DNA from: Dehalococcoidales bacterium
Lineage (GTDB): Bacteria; Chloroflexota; Dehalococcoidia; Dehalococcoidales; UBA2162
Direction of reading: 5' to 3'
Assembly (NCBI GenBank): GCA_020343555.1
Contig: CP070800.1
Span: 1,793,373 to 1,802,943, forward strand
Length of the DNA stretch: 9,571 bases
The notes under the pieces were generated by a model. It did no database searches and was not told where the DNA came from. It worked only from the letters and a program-made list of their open reading frames with translations. Shown piece after piece: positions 1 to 5,995 of this stretch. Numbering within the stretch: the stretch's first letter is position 1; every line of letters begins with the position of its first letter. The position numbers and the translations under genes are program-made.

Positions 1-54
1 GAAGCCAGGGAGCGAGTCAGGGCTGCTATTGAGCTAATTCATGCAGTATCTTGA
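1..54 (+). CDS. 3' end of an unidentified gene (partial)
   Basis: Frame 1 is open from the window edge for 17 codons and ends in TGA at 52-54. The tail reads EARERVRAAIELIHAVS, an amphipathic helix-like composition rich in Ala, Arg and Glu, as at the end of many globular proteins. The other two plus frames stop sooner. It would be convergent with the SIR2-like gene. I do not recognise the family, and so short an open frame could be chance. Confidence 0.4.
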   Translation, partial: EARERVRAAIELIHAVS

Positions 55-233
55 GGTTAAATGGTATGTTCGTAGTACGTCCACGTTCTGACCTTACCGT
101 GTGTTACTAATAGGTAATTTTCTATTTTCACAATTCGTTCTTTGACCACACTTACCATTTGAAGTGATCTTGAAGATTTGCAGTTCAAATATAGTTACAT
201 CGATAAACTCTCACCCGTCATACATTCACATGT
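55..233. other. Non-coding gap downstream of the SIR2-like gene
   Basis: This AT-rich stretch lies between the ends of two convergent genes. I see no tRNA, no ORF of note and no hairpin with a T-run good enough to call a terminator. It contains TATGTTCGTAGTAC at 65-78, which recurs with one change at 1476-1489 on the far side of the SIR2-like gene. A weak nested inverted repeat lies at 158-190. Confidence 0.5.
65..78 (+). repeat. Left copy of short direct repeat flanking the SIR2-like gene
   Basis: TATGTTCGTAGTAC matches 13 of 14 bases with TATGTTCGTAGCAC at 1476-1489, in the same orientation about 1.4 kb away. The two copies bracket the SIR2-like gene and its non-coding flanks. This could be a remnant of an insertion, or chance in AT-rich DNA. 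No recombinase or transposase is visible in the window. Confidence 0.35.
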
Positions 234-1286
234 TTACACATAATTTAACGCAGATGACACGCTTCTCCAGTAACAAGTAAATAATTGAAAACAAGTTTTG
301 TTGGACATATGAACGGTTATGTTACGATTAAACATCCTTTTTACTTGATCCTCTATTACACCACTGTCATTCTCAGAAATTCCAAGCGTAGTTGCGTAAC
401 ATTCGCGGGTGCCGATACCATCATCGATTTCTTCTGGTGTAATCAATCTCATATTTAATTGATGATAGGCAAAGCCTAAAAACACAATAGTACTCGCATG
501 GCGTATACAATCCTTGATTGTCAAAATTTCACTTTCTTTTGGATCAGAACCTTCAGTAAACGTTTTAATCCCTTTAGATAAAGCTAATAATTGAGTTGTG
601 TTCGGTTCTGCACCAAATCCCATAGCCATTTCGCGGTCTAACCATGGTAGAGTACCAACAACTCCATAAGGATGATATATCTTTAAATGAGCCATTAATT
701 CAGCAGGTTTTGATGAATCCAATTTGTAGAAGTTTCTCAAACTGTTATACAGAAAGTGCTCAACACAACGGTCATAGTTAAAGACTATTAAGGCAATTGA
801 CTGTAATCTCTCAGGAATCTCATCTACGCTACAATTTTCAGTAATAATTTTAAAAAACGAGTTATACCAGGTATCTTCAATATTCCTGAAATTTAAATTG
901 ACCTCCGGGAAATCATAGTACAGCAGGCTATCACGTTCATCCATTAAAATTGATCGAACGATAGCTAGTTTTGCACAAAAGGCAATCTTTTCATTGTTAC
1001 GTTGTGTATCGATAAATTGGTCAATTGATATAGCTAGAGGTAATGCATCTCTAATATGCCAAGCCTCGTGTAGATAAGGATTTATATCGATTTGTCCCTC
1101 TCCTTGTTGTCGAAGATACTCAGAAAATGCTTTCCCTATCACTTGGTCACCAGATATTTGACGAGTAAGATCCTCAAATCGTATATCTAAGAGCTGAGCA
1201 ATTTTGTTTTTTAATTCTACGCCGGTGCTCAACCTAGCTTCTTGACTTGCACCCGATCCCAAAATAAATACTGTCTTTACACTCAT
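234..1286 (-). CDS. SIR2-like NAD-binding domain protein, putative NADase
   Basis: A 350-residue soluble protein with no signal peptide or membrane segment. It shows the sequence marks of the prokaryotic SIR2-like superfamily. An N-terminal Rossmann glycine motif, FILGSGAS, lies at residues 7-14 with the following TG at 21-22. A SIDQF segment is at 87-91. FNYDR at 169-173 supplies Asn170, and KIYHPYG at 202-208 supplies His205. FLGFAYHQLN is at 269-278. In characterised SIR2 NADases of phage defence an Asn and a His at equivalent places are catalytic, so the enzyme looks intact; I infer NAD binding or cleavage, not protein deacetylation. It fills the whole frame as a single-domain protein with no obvious fused effector or sensor. 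A weak purine-rich RBS (AGAGAG) lies about 11 bases before the ATG. The gene is clearly more AT-rich than the catabolic genes (one sampled 60-base line is 33% GC), which suggests acquisition by transfer. No defence partner is next to it in the window. Confidence 0.72.
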   Translation of the reverse strand: MSVKTVFILGSGASQEARLSTGVELKNKIAQLLDIRFEDLTRQISGDQVIGKAFSEYLRQQGEGQIDINPYLHEAWHIRDALPLAISIDQFIDTQRNNEKIAFCAKLAIVRSILMDERDSLLYYDFPEVNLNFRNIEDTWYNSFFKIITENCSVDEIPERLQSIALIVFNYDRCVEHFLYNSLRNFYKLDSSKPAELMAHLKIYHPYGVVGTLPWLDREMAMGFGAEPNTTQLLALSKGIKTFTEGSDPKESEILTIKDCIRHASTIVFLGFAYHQLNMRLITPEEIDDGIGTRECYATTLGISENDSGVIEDQVKRMFNRNITVHMSNKTCFQLFTCYWRSVSSALNYV

Positions 1287-1501
1287 TATTCAATACTCTC
1301 TGATTATGAAATATACTCATTCTCCAACAGCTACATATTACCATCTTAAACTTCATTTCGGAAATTAAATTAATATAAAAACCACATATATTCTGAAAAG
1401 AATACAAATGATGCTATTGTGATTATGTAACCAACTTTAACTTACCATATCCACCTCTATTCTGAGACCAACCGTTATGTTCGTAGCACTTATACAGTAG
1501 A
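1287..1501. other. AT-rich intergenic region upstream of the SIR2-like gene
   Basis: This 215-base gap separates the end of rluD from the start of the SIR2-like gene, both on the minus strand. It therefore must hold the SIR2 promoter unless rluD reads through. TATATT on the minus strand (1371-1376) is a possible -10 box, without a convincing -35. A small ATTCT-GAAA-AGAAT hairpin lies at 1391-1404. No clear rluD terminator is visible. Confidence 0.4.
1476..1489 (+). repeat. Right copy of short direct repeat flanking the SIR2-like gene
   Basis: TATGTTCGTAGCAC is the partner of 65-78, with one mismatch in 14 bases. It sits 13 bases beyond the rluD stop codon, where an inserted segment would join the core gene. 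Confidence 0.35.
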
Positions 1502-2434
1502 TTACGATGATGCGTCGATAGCTTCGATTGCCTGCTCCAGGTCTGCAGGCAGGGGAGAGGTGAATTCTTTGTAATCACCGGTTGAGGGGAGAACGAAACC
1601 CAGGATAGCGGCGTGGACGAACTGTCTTTTCAGAGGGGCAGCTTTAACTCCGTAAACCTTATCTCCTGCAACAGGAAAACCGATAGCTTTCAGGTGGACT
1701 CTGATCTGGTGAGTTCTCCCGGAAACAGGTCTGACCTCAAGCAAGGTAAAATCACCTATATACCTGATCACGGTGTATTCTGTAGTGGCTTCTCTTCCTC
1801 TACTCTCAGGGACGACAGCCATCTGCTGGCGATGACGCGGATCGCGTCCGACCGGGGCTTCTATTACTCCTTCTTCAGGTGTAAGATGCCCCTTCACCAG
1901 TACCTGGTAGCGTTTTACAACGGTACGGGCTTTAAACTGGTCCATCAGGTCTTCCTGTACAGGGATGTTCTTAGCTACCACCATCACCCCGGAAGTATCT
2001 TTATCCAGACGGTGTACGATCCCGGGTCTTTCCTCTCCTGAATCCGGCAATTCCGAAAGGTGAGAGAGAAGGGCATTTACCAGTGTGTGCGATGAATGAC
2101 CGGGTGCTGGATGAACAGTGAGACCTGCCGGTTTATCAACTACCAGAAGTTTACTATCTTCATAAATAATAGAGAGTGGAATTTCTTCGGATTGAAGCTG
2201 AATGGGTGCAGCAGGAGGAATTTCAACCGTGATGGTATCTCCGGTATCCAGCTTATGACCAGCCCTGGCAACATCGCCGTTTATCCTGACATAACCGTCA
2301 CTGATAAGCTTCTGTGCCCGGGTACGGGATAAGTCAGGACAATGTTCACTGACAAATTTATCCAACCGGACTCCCTGTTCCTCTGATATCATTTCATATT
2401 TGGTAGATTTATCGTTACTCATACGTGATTTCAT
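1502..2434 (-). CDS. rluD: Ribosomal large subunit pseudouridine synthase, RluD family
   Basis: A 310-residue cytoplasmic RNA-modifying enzyme that isomerises uridines in 23S rRNA; RluD modifies the helix 69 stem-loop in studied bacteria. An S4 RNA-binding domain occupies about residues 21-70 (GVRLDKFVSEHCPDLSR onward). The RluA/RluD catalytic domain follows, with HRLDKDTSG at 141-149, in which Asp144 is the nucleophile. GRDPRHRQQMAVV at 196-208 and GRTHQIRVHL at 239-248 are further family signatures. Length and domain order are normal, so the gene is intact. The start is not settled: ATG at 2434 gives 310 residues and ATG at 2422 gives 306, and neither has a good Shine-Dalgarno. It is a housekeeping gene divergent from had-oah and probably unrelated to them. 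RluC/RluA-type specificity cannot be excluded from sequence alone. Confidence 0.93.
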   Translation of the reverse strand: MKSRMSNDKSTKYEMISEEQGVRLDKFVSEHCPDLSRTRAQKLISDGYVRINGDVARAGHKLDTGDTITVEIPPAAPIQLQSEEIPLSIIYEDSKLLVVDKPAGLTVHPAPGHSSHTLVNALLSHLSELPDSGEERPGIVHRLDKDTSGVMVVAKNIPVQEDLMDQFKARTVVKRYQVLVKGHLTPEEGVIEAPVGRDPRHRQQMAVVPESRGREATTEYTVIRYIGDFTLLEVRPVSGRTHQIRVHLKAIGFPVAGDKVYGVKAAPLKRQFVHAAILGFVLPSTGDYKEFTSPLPADLEQAIEAIDASS

Positions 2435-2491
2435 TATACAGGAAAACGCGAATGGTACCGAAAGGTGTCACTTAATTCACGCAGTCCTTAA

Positions 2492-2521
2492 TTGACAGCA
2501 TATCGTAATAATTGATAAAAT
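2492..2521 (+). promoter_or_regulatory. Sigma-70-type promoter of had-oah
   Basis: A perfect -35 box TTGACA (2492-2497) and a -10 box TAAAAT (2516-2521, five of six to consensus) are separated by 18 bases. Transcription would start near 2528 and leave a leader of about 100 bases before the had start at 2630. Confidence 0.6.
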
Positions 2522-2616
2522 CCTACTGCATAATTCGTTCAATTTCCTAGACTTTTATATATTCAGGGGTGAGGTGTAGAAATGTAGTGAGGGATGAAAA
2601 ATGATCTTGATTATTT

Positions 2617-2625
2617 AAAGGAGGG
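2617..2625 (+). promoter_or_regulatory. Ribosome binding site that fixes the had start
   Basis: AAAGGAGGG lies four bases before ATG 2630. The earlier in-frame ATG at 2594 has no such site, so 2630 is preferred. Confidence 0.85.
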
Positions 2626-2629
2626 AATT

Positions 2630-3700
2630 ATGGCAAACATACCGGATAAGATAGAAACCTGGCAAATGACAGAGCCGGGTAAACTTGACAGAGTCAGCCT
2701 CGACATGCCTGAGATACAGGAAGGGGAGGTACTGGTAGAGATTGCCGGATGCGGGGTATGTCATACAGACCTGGGGTATTTCTATGACGGAGTGCCTACG
2801 GTTACTCAGCCCCCGCTGACATTGGGGCATGAAATCAGCGGTACAGTGATTGCGGGTGATGACAAAATGATTGGCAAGGAAGTGATTATTCCTGCAGTTC
2901 TACCGTGTAACAATTGTCCTATTTGTGCTTCCGGCAGGGGTAACAGGTGTCTTGCCCAGAAGATGCCAGGTAACAGCTATGGTATATACGGTGGATACTC
3001 AAGCCATATTGTAGTACCGTCTGAAGACTTATGTGTCATTGATGATAAAAAGGGCAGACCGCTCGAGCAATTTGCGGTGATTGCTGACGCCGTCACTTCT
3101 CCTTATCAGGCAGCGACAAGGGCAGGAGTTAAGCCCGGTGACTACACAATCGTTCTTGGCGGGACAGGAGGACTTGGTGTATATGCTACACAAATCCTGG
3201 CAGCGATGGGAGCGAAAGAGGTAGTAGTCATTGCTCGTAACCAGGAAAAACTGGAAAGAGCAATGAAATATGGGGCTACCCACACCATAAGCACTGTAGA
3301 CAAGAGTGCGAGATATGTCAGGGACGAATTCAGAGCTTACAGTAAAGAAAACAAACTTCCTAATTTCGGCTGGAAAATATTCGAGTGGACTGGCTCGGAG
3401 GCAGGACAGGCGATAGGGCTTGAGCTACTTTCTTTCGTTGGCAAACTAGTGATAGCCGGATACGGTATGCAGAAGAACGAGTACCAGCTTTCAAGATTAA
3501 TGGGATTCGACGCTGATATTATGGGAACATGGGGTTGTCTACCGGAATACTACGCTACGGTTCTCAAGATGGTACAGGATGAAAAAGTAGCGATAGATCC
3601 GTTTATCGAGACACGTCCGATGAGTCAGATACAACAGGCTTTCGATGATGTTCACAAGGGTGGACTGGACAAAAGGATTGTACTTCTCCCCGATTTCTAA
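2630..3700 (+). CDS. had: 6-hydroxycyclohex-1-ene-1-carbonyl-CoA dehydrogenase
   Basis: A 356-residue zinc-dependent medium-chain alcohol dehydrogenase. The proposed reaction is NAD+-dependent oxidation of 6-hydroxycyclohex-1-ene-1-carbonyl-CoA to the 6-oxo compound, in the cytoplasm. The GroES-like domain carries the catalytic zinc motif GCGVCHTD (Cys44) and GHE (His67, Glu68). Asp153 stands where many relatives have the third ligand Cys. A structural zinc lobe has four cysteines at 93, 96, 99 and 107. The Rossmann NAD motif GGTGGLG is at 177-183. The family alone would not fix the substrate. The assignment rests on the oah gene only 33 bases downstream, a pairing known from benzoyl-CoA pathway clusters, and on dch nearby. 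The start at 2630 is chosen for its strong RBS; an upstream in-frame ATG would add 12 residues. Geobacter counterparts are called BamQ. Confidence 0.87.
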   Translation: MANIPDKIETWQMTEPGKLDRVSLDMPEIQEGEVLVEIAGCGVCHTDLGYFYDGVPTVTQPPLTLGHEISGTVIAGDDKMIGKEVIIPAVLPCNNCPICASGRGNRCLAQKMPGNSYGIYGGYSSHIVVPSEDLCVIDDKKGRPLEQFAVIADAVTSPYQAATRAGVKPGDYTIVLGGTGGLGVYATQILAAMGAKEVVVIARNQEKLERAMKYGATHTISTVDKSARYVRDEFRAYSKENKLPNFGWKIFEWTGSEAGQAIGLELLSFVGKLVIAGYGMQKNEYQLSRLMGFDADIMGTWGCLPEYYATVLKMVQDEKVAIDPFIETRPMSQIQQAFDDVHKGGLDKRIVLLPDF

Positions 3701-3719
3701 AAATTAATACAAAATATGC

Positions 3720-3726
3720 AGGAGGA
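3720..3726 (+). promoter_or_regulatory. Ribosome binding site that fixes the oah start
   Basis: AGGAGGA lies seven bases before ATG 3734. The in-frame ATG at 3716 overlaps this site and has no Shine-Dalgarno of its own, so 3734 is the likely start. Confidence 0.85.
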
Positions 3727-3733
3727 AAAATAT

Positions 3734-4864
3734 ATGGCTTTAGATTGGATACCAAGAGAAGGTGGACTTAAAGACCATAATCTCTGGGGTGAGGAACTCT
3801 TTGGCACGGAAGCACCGTGCGTAATTTACGAGGAAAAACCCGTTATCGACCCGGAGGGAAATCCAGTGAAAGGACTATACACTTCCTGGATTACACTTAA
3901 CAATCCCGACCAGCTCAATTCCTATACCACTGAAATGGTTAAGGCCGTAATTGCCGGATTCCATCGAGCTCAAATGAACCGGGAAGTCGTAGCCGTAGTA
4001 TTTACAGGAGCCGGGACAAGGGCTTTCTGTACCGGGGGCAATACCAAGGAGTATTCCGAGTATTATTCGGAAAAGCACTCGGAGTATTACCAGTATATGA
4101 ACCTGTTTAATGGAATGGTAGATGCCATCATGGGCTGTCAGAAACCAACAATCCGCCGTGTTAACGGAATGAGTGTTGCTGGTGGACAGGAAATTGGCGG
4201 TGCCTGCGATATTGCTATCGCATCAGACCTGGCTATATTCGGTCAGGCGGGTCCGCGGCATGGTTCTGCTCCTGTCGGTGGTTCATCTGATTTCTTGCCC
4301 TGGGCACTCAGCAGCGAGGATGCGATGTGGAATTGTATTTCCTGCGAAATGTGGAGTGCCTACAAGATGCTGAGAAAGAATTATATCAGTAAAGCTGTCC
4401 CTGTTCTTAAAGACGGCGACAAGTACATTCCAAACCCGCAGGTCGTTACAGACAAATGGATTGAAAATGGACAGATCGTATATGGCGAACCGGTAACCGG
4501 AGATGCGGCTAAAGAAGCCAGAGACATGGTACGGTCATTACCTCAGGATCTTACACTTGTCGACAAGGAGATTGACAAAGTACTCTGGACATTCACCAAC
4601 CTGTTCCCGAACTGTCTGATGAAATCGATCAATGGCATCAGGCAGAAAAAGAAATTCTTCTGGGATACGAACAAGAACGAACACCTGACCTGGCTGGCTG
4701 CCAACATGCAGGGTGAGGCGTTCCTTGGATTCACTGCTTTCAATACCAAGAGGATTACCGGACAAGATACCATTGACTTCATTAAATTCCGCCAGCTGGT
4801 AGCTGAAGCAGCTCCGATGAACTACGATATGTTTGAACAGGTTCTGGGCAAACCTCAGGAATAA
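3734..4864 (+). CDS. oah: 6-oxocyclohex-1-ene-1-carbonyl-CoA hydrolase (BamA)
   Basis: A 376-residue crotonase-superfamily enzyme that adds water to 6-oxocyclohex-1-ene-1-carbonyl-CoA and hydrolytically opens the ring to give 3-hydroxypimelyl-CoA. It is the hallmark gene (bamA) of anaerobic benzoyl-CoA degradation. Family features include AFCTGGNTKEY at 97-107 (CoA-binding/oxyanion region), NGMSVAGGQEIGGACDIA at 144-161, and the diagnostic FGQAGPRHGSAPVGG at 169-183. The length is much greater than a plain enoyl-CoA hydratase and typical of Oah, with the characteristic C-terminal extension (LMKSINGIRQKKKFFWD at 295-311). It is co-transcribed with had, 33 bases downstream of it, and followed by a strong terminator. 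No truncation or missing motif is seen. Identification is by recalled family sequence and is strong. Confidence 0.95.
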   Translation: MALDWIPREGGLKDHNLWGEELFGTEAPCVIYEEKPVIDPEGNPVKGLYTSWITLNNPDQLNSYTTEMVKAVIAGFHRAQMNREVVAVVFTGAGTRAFCTGGNTKEYSEYYSEKHSEYYQYMNLFNGMVDAIMGCQKPTIRRVNGMSVAGGQEIGGACDIAIASDLAIFGQAGPRHGSAPVGGSSDFLPWALSSEDAMWNCISCEMWSAYKMLRKNYISKAVPVLKDGDKYIPNPQVVTDKWIENGQIVYGEPVTGDAAKEARDMVRSLPQDLTLVDKEIDKVLWTFTNLFPNCLMKSINGIRQKKKFFWDTNKNEHLTWLAANMQGEAFLGFTAFNTKRITGQDTIDFIKFRQLVAEAAPMNYDMFEQVLGKPQE

Positions 4865-4877
4865 ATAATTGAAGAGA

Positions 4878-4915
4878 AAAAGAACCGTCCCGAAGAATAT
4901 CGGGACGGTTCTTTT
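4878..4915. terminator. Bidirectional intrinsic terminator between oah and tetR
   Basis: A perfect 16-bp stem (4878-4893 with 4900-4915) with a six-base loop. The core is GAACCGTCCCGA pairing with TCGGGACGGTTC. It is flanked by a T-run on the plus strand and an A-run that becomes a U-run on the minus strand. It therefore should end transcripts of both convergent genes. Confidence 0.92.
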
Positions 4916-4971
4916 GTTGTGTCTTCACAATAACTCGATGGTAAGGTTTTATTAAATAAGTTTTTCCCGAT

Positions 4972-5577
4972 TTAAGCCTTGATACCCCTGTAGACAAAGT
5001 CGAATATAATATCGGCTATCTCATCTGCAGATAGTCTCCCCTTGGGAGAAAACCAGATAGTGGTTCTAATAATAACCGAAGAAATTAGATAAACGATTAC
5101 TTTCTCATCTCCAACGGCAAAATCTCCGGACTCAACCCCACGGATTATGATCTTTCTCATTATCCTGTCATAGGTATCACGTAATTCGACGATTATCTTG
5201 CGATGTTCCCGTGTCAGGTTTTGTAAACCGGTATCGGATAATAAAACACTCGAATTTTTCATCTGGACAAGGACACCAAGATGACTGTCAATAAACGATC
5301 TCAGTTGCTCTACAGGGCTTCCGGTTTCATCATCTTCAAGGTGACGGACCGAGTTAACAGCTCTCTCAGTAATATCTTTTATCACTTCGAATAGAATATC
5401 TTCTTTACCTATGAAGTAGTTGTATATATTCGCTGCTTTACAATCACAGGCGGCAGCGATATCTTTCATGCTTGTACCGTGATACCCCTTTTGCCAGAAG
5501 AGCATCCCAGCTTTATCGAGTATCCAACTTTTCTTAATGGATGACTTCAATTCTTTGCGTTGACCTGACCTCAGCAT
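4972..5577 (-). CDS. TetR/AcrR-family transcriptional repressor, probably acyl-CoA responsive
   Basis: A 201-residue one-component regulator. The N-terminal TetR helix-turn-helix spans about residues 18-65. It includes LFWQKGYHGTSMKDIAAAC (26-44) and the recognition helix region ANIYNYFIGKEDIL (49-62). The C-terminal ligand domain carries RTTIWFSPKGRLSADEIADI (171-190). This pattern of W, G and a DEIAD-like segment is common in TetR proteins of fatty acid, steroid or aromatic CoA pathways. I infer that a CoA thioester of the benzoyl-CoA route is the inducer. The gene is divergent from dch and convergent with oah. Its own promoter overlaps a 20-bp palindrome, which suggests autorepression. A modest RBS (GGAAAGG) precedes the ATG by about ten bases. 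It is not recognisable as BamV/BamW, BzdR or BadR, the known benzoate regulators. Its exact ligand is unknown. Confidence 0.9.
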   Translation of the reverse strand: MLRSGQRKELKSSIKKSWILDKAGMLFWQKGYHGTSMKDIAAACDCKAANIYNYFIGKEDILFEVIKDITERAVNSVRHLEDDETGSPVEQLRSFIDSHLGVLVQMKNSSVLLSDTGLQNLTREHRKIIVELRDTYDRIMRKIIIRGVESGDFAVGDEKVIVYLISSVIIRTTIWFSPKGRLSADEIADIIFDFVYRGIKA

Positions 5578-5657
5578 ATCCGCTACCTTTCCGTTTTATA
5601 TGGCAGGGGGTAAGTCATCATTTGATTATCCTGATATATCCCGAACTACCTACCTGG

Positions 5658-5686
5658 ACTATATAACATGGAAATAAGTATGTCAA
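5658..5686 (-). promoter_or_regulatory. Promoter of tetR
   Basis: On the minus strand TTGACA (5686-5681) and TATAGT (5663-5658, five of six) are separated by exactly 17 bases. The start would be near 5651, some 75 bases before the ATG. The -35 box is one arm of the palindrome at 5680-5699. Confidence 0.7.
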
Positions 5687-5699
5687 TGTTAATTGACAT
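5680..5699. promoter_or_regulatory. Operator-like palindrome over the tetR -35 box
   Basis: ATGTCAAT and ATTGACAT form perfect 8-base inverted arms around GTTA, a 20-bp site of a size usual for TetR-family dimers. It covers the -35 box of tetR, so binding would block tetR transcription. Binding is inferred, not shown. Confidence 0.6.
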
Positions 5700-5707
5700 T
5701 AATTAAT
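5688..5707 (+). repeat. Direct repeat copy 1 in the control region
   Basis: The 20 bases here match 17 of 20 with 5805-5824, sharing GTTAAT at the left and TTAATTAAT at the right. The two copies lie 117 bases apart, one near each promoter, as expected for two binding sites of one regulator. Confidence 0.55.
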
Positions 5708-5767
5708 CAAACTGAGAATTATGCATGATCAGTCTGTAGATGGTTTTAATACGCAGTATAATATCTC

Positions 5768-5796
5768 TTGACAGATTATAGTATATATGCTATTTT
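5768..5796 (+). promoter_or_regulatory. Distal promoter P1 of dch
   Basis: A perfect -35 box TTGACA (5768-5773) lies 17 bases before TATTTT (5791-5796, four of six). The spacer itself holds an imperfect 16-base palindrome (5778-5793). The -10 box touches the operator-like repeat at 5795-5819. The predicted start is near 5803. Confidence 0.55.
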
Positions 5797-5819
5797 AACG
5801 TTAAGTTAATGAACGTTAA
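5795..5819. promoter_or_regulatory. Operator-like palindrome at the dch P1 start site
   Basis: TTAACGTT (5795-5802) and AACGTTAA (5812-5819) are perfect inverted arms around nine bases. The site lies over the end of the -10 box and the predicted start, a classic position for repression. The left arm is itself part of a 10-bp perfect palindrome, TTAACGTTAA. Confidence 0.6.
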
Positions 5820-5824
5820 TTAAT
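5805..5824 (+). repeat. Direct repeat copy 2 in the control region
   Basis: Partner of 5688-5707 with 17 of 20 identical positions; it overlaps the right half of the palindrome at 5795-5819. Confidence 0.55.
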
Positions 5825-5877
5825 ATAACTATGTATTATCAGGTCCTGGATTAACCGGAATCCCGGTAAGTTCGAGA

Positions 5878-5906
5878 TTGACAAAGAACCAGTGAAAGAC
5901 TAGTAT
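5878..5906 (+). promoter_or_regulatory. Possible proximal promoter P2 of dch
   Basis: A perfect TTGACA (5878-5883) lies 17 bases before TAGTAT (5901-5906, four of six). It would start near 5913 with a leader of about 83 bases. No palindrome lies on it, so it could give TetR-independent expression. Confidence 0.4.
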
Positions 5907-5983
5907 TGTATTGTTTATACGAACACAAAGCCTGCAGCATTATCTCCAACCAGAGTAAATATTACCAGTCCGTAAGTAGCCAG

Positions 5984-5991
5984 GGAGGAGG
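5984..5991 (+). promoter_or_regulatory. Ribosome binding site that fixes the dch start
   Basis: GGAGGAGG lies four bases before ATG 5996. The in-frame ATG at 5906 has no RBS and would add 30 residues unlike the crotonase N-terminus. Confidence 0.88.
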
Positions 5992-5995
5992 AATT

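Larger units (their letters stand above)
2435..2629. promoter_or_regulatory. Divergent intergenic region between rluD and had
   Basis: This 195-base region must contain both the rluD and the had-oah promoters. The plus-strand promoter is clear (2492-2521). The minus-strand promoter for rluD is not: the only good -10 match, TATAAT at 2438-2433, overlaps the ATG at 2434. TTAATTGACA at 2488-2497 is identical to part of the operator-like palindrome upstream of tetR. Confidence 0.5.
5578..5995. promoter_or_regulatory. 418-base divergent control region between tetR and dch
   Basis: There is no gene here. It is very AT-rich and contains TTGACA or its complement four times: tetR promoter (minus), a mirror copy in the same palindrome, and two plus-strand promoters for dch. 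Two related palindromes share a 20-base direct repeat (5688-5707 and 5805-5824, 17 identical). The RNA from the distal dch promoter would have a leader of roughly 190 bases; I recognise no riboswitch in it. Confidence 0.75.

Noticed and set aside
158..190. Nested inverted repeat (ATTTGAA/TTCAAAT) after the SIR2-like gene
   Set aside because: The stem is short and AT-only with a long loop and no T-run, so it is not a credible terminator.
2433..2438. TATAAT on the minus strand at the rluD start as its -10 box
   Set aside because: It overlaps the annotated ATG and no -35 match lies at proper distance; it would require the later start at 2422, so it remains only a possibility.
2594..2629. Upstream in-frame ATG extending had by 12 residues
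   Set aside because: It has no good RBS placement, while AAAGGAGGG lies four bases before ATG 2630.
3716..3733. Upstream in-frame ATG extending oah by six residues
   Set aside because: It overlaps the Shine-Dalgarno AGGAGGA that serves ATG 3734 and has none of its own.
5831..5854. Seven-codon leader ORF in the dch upstream region, followed by a 5-bp hairpin at 5854-5867
   Set aside because: There is no RBS, the peptide has no regulatory codon run, and the hairpin is too weak to act as an attenuator.
5906..5995. Upstream in-frame ATG extending dch by 30 residues
   Set aside because: The added residues do not resemble a crotonase N-terminus, there is no RBS, and GGAGGAGG precedes ATG 5996.
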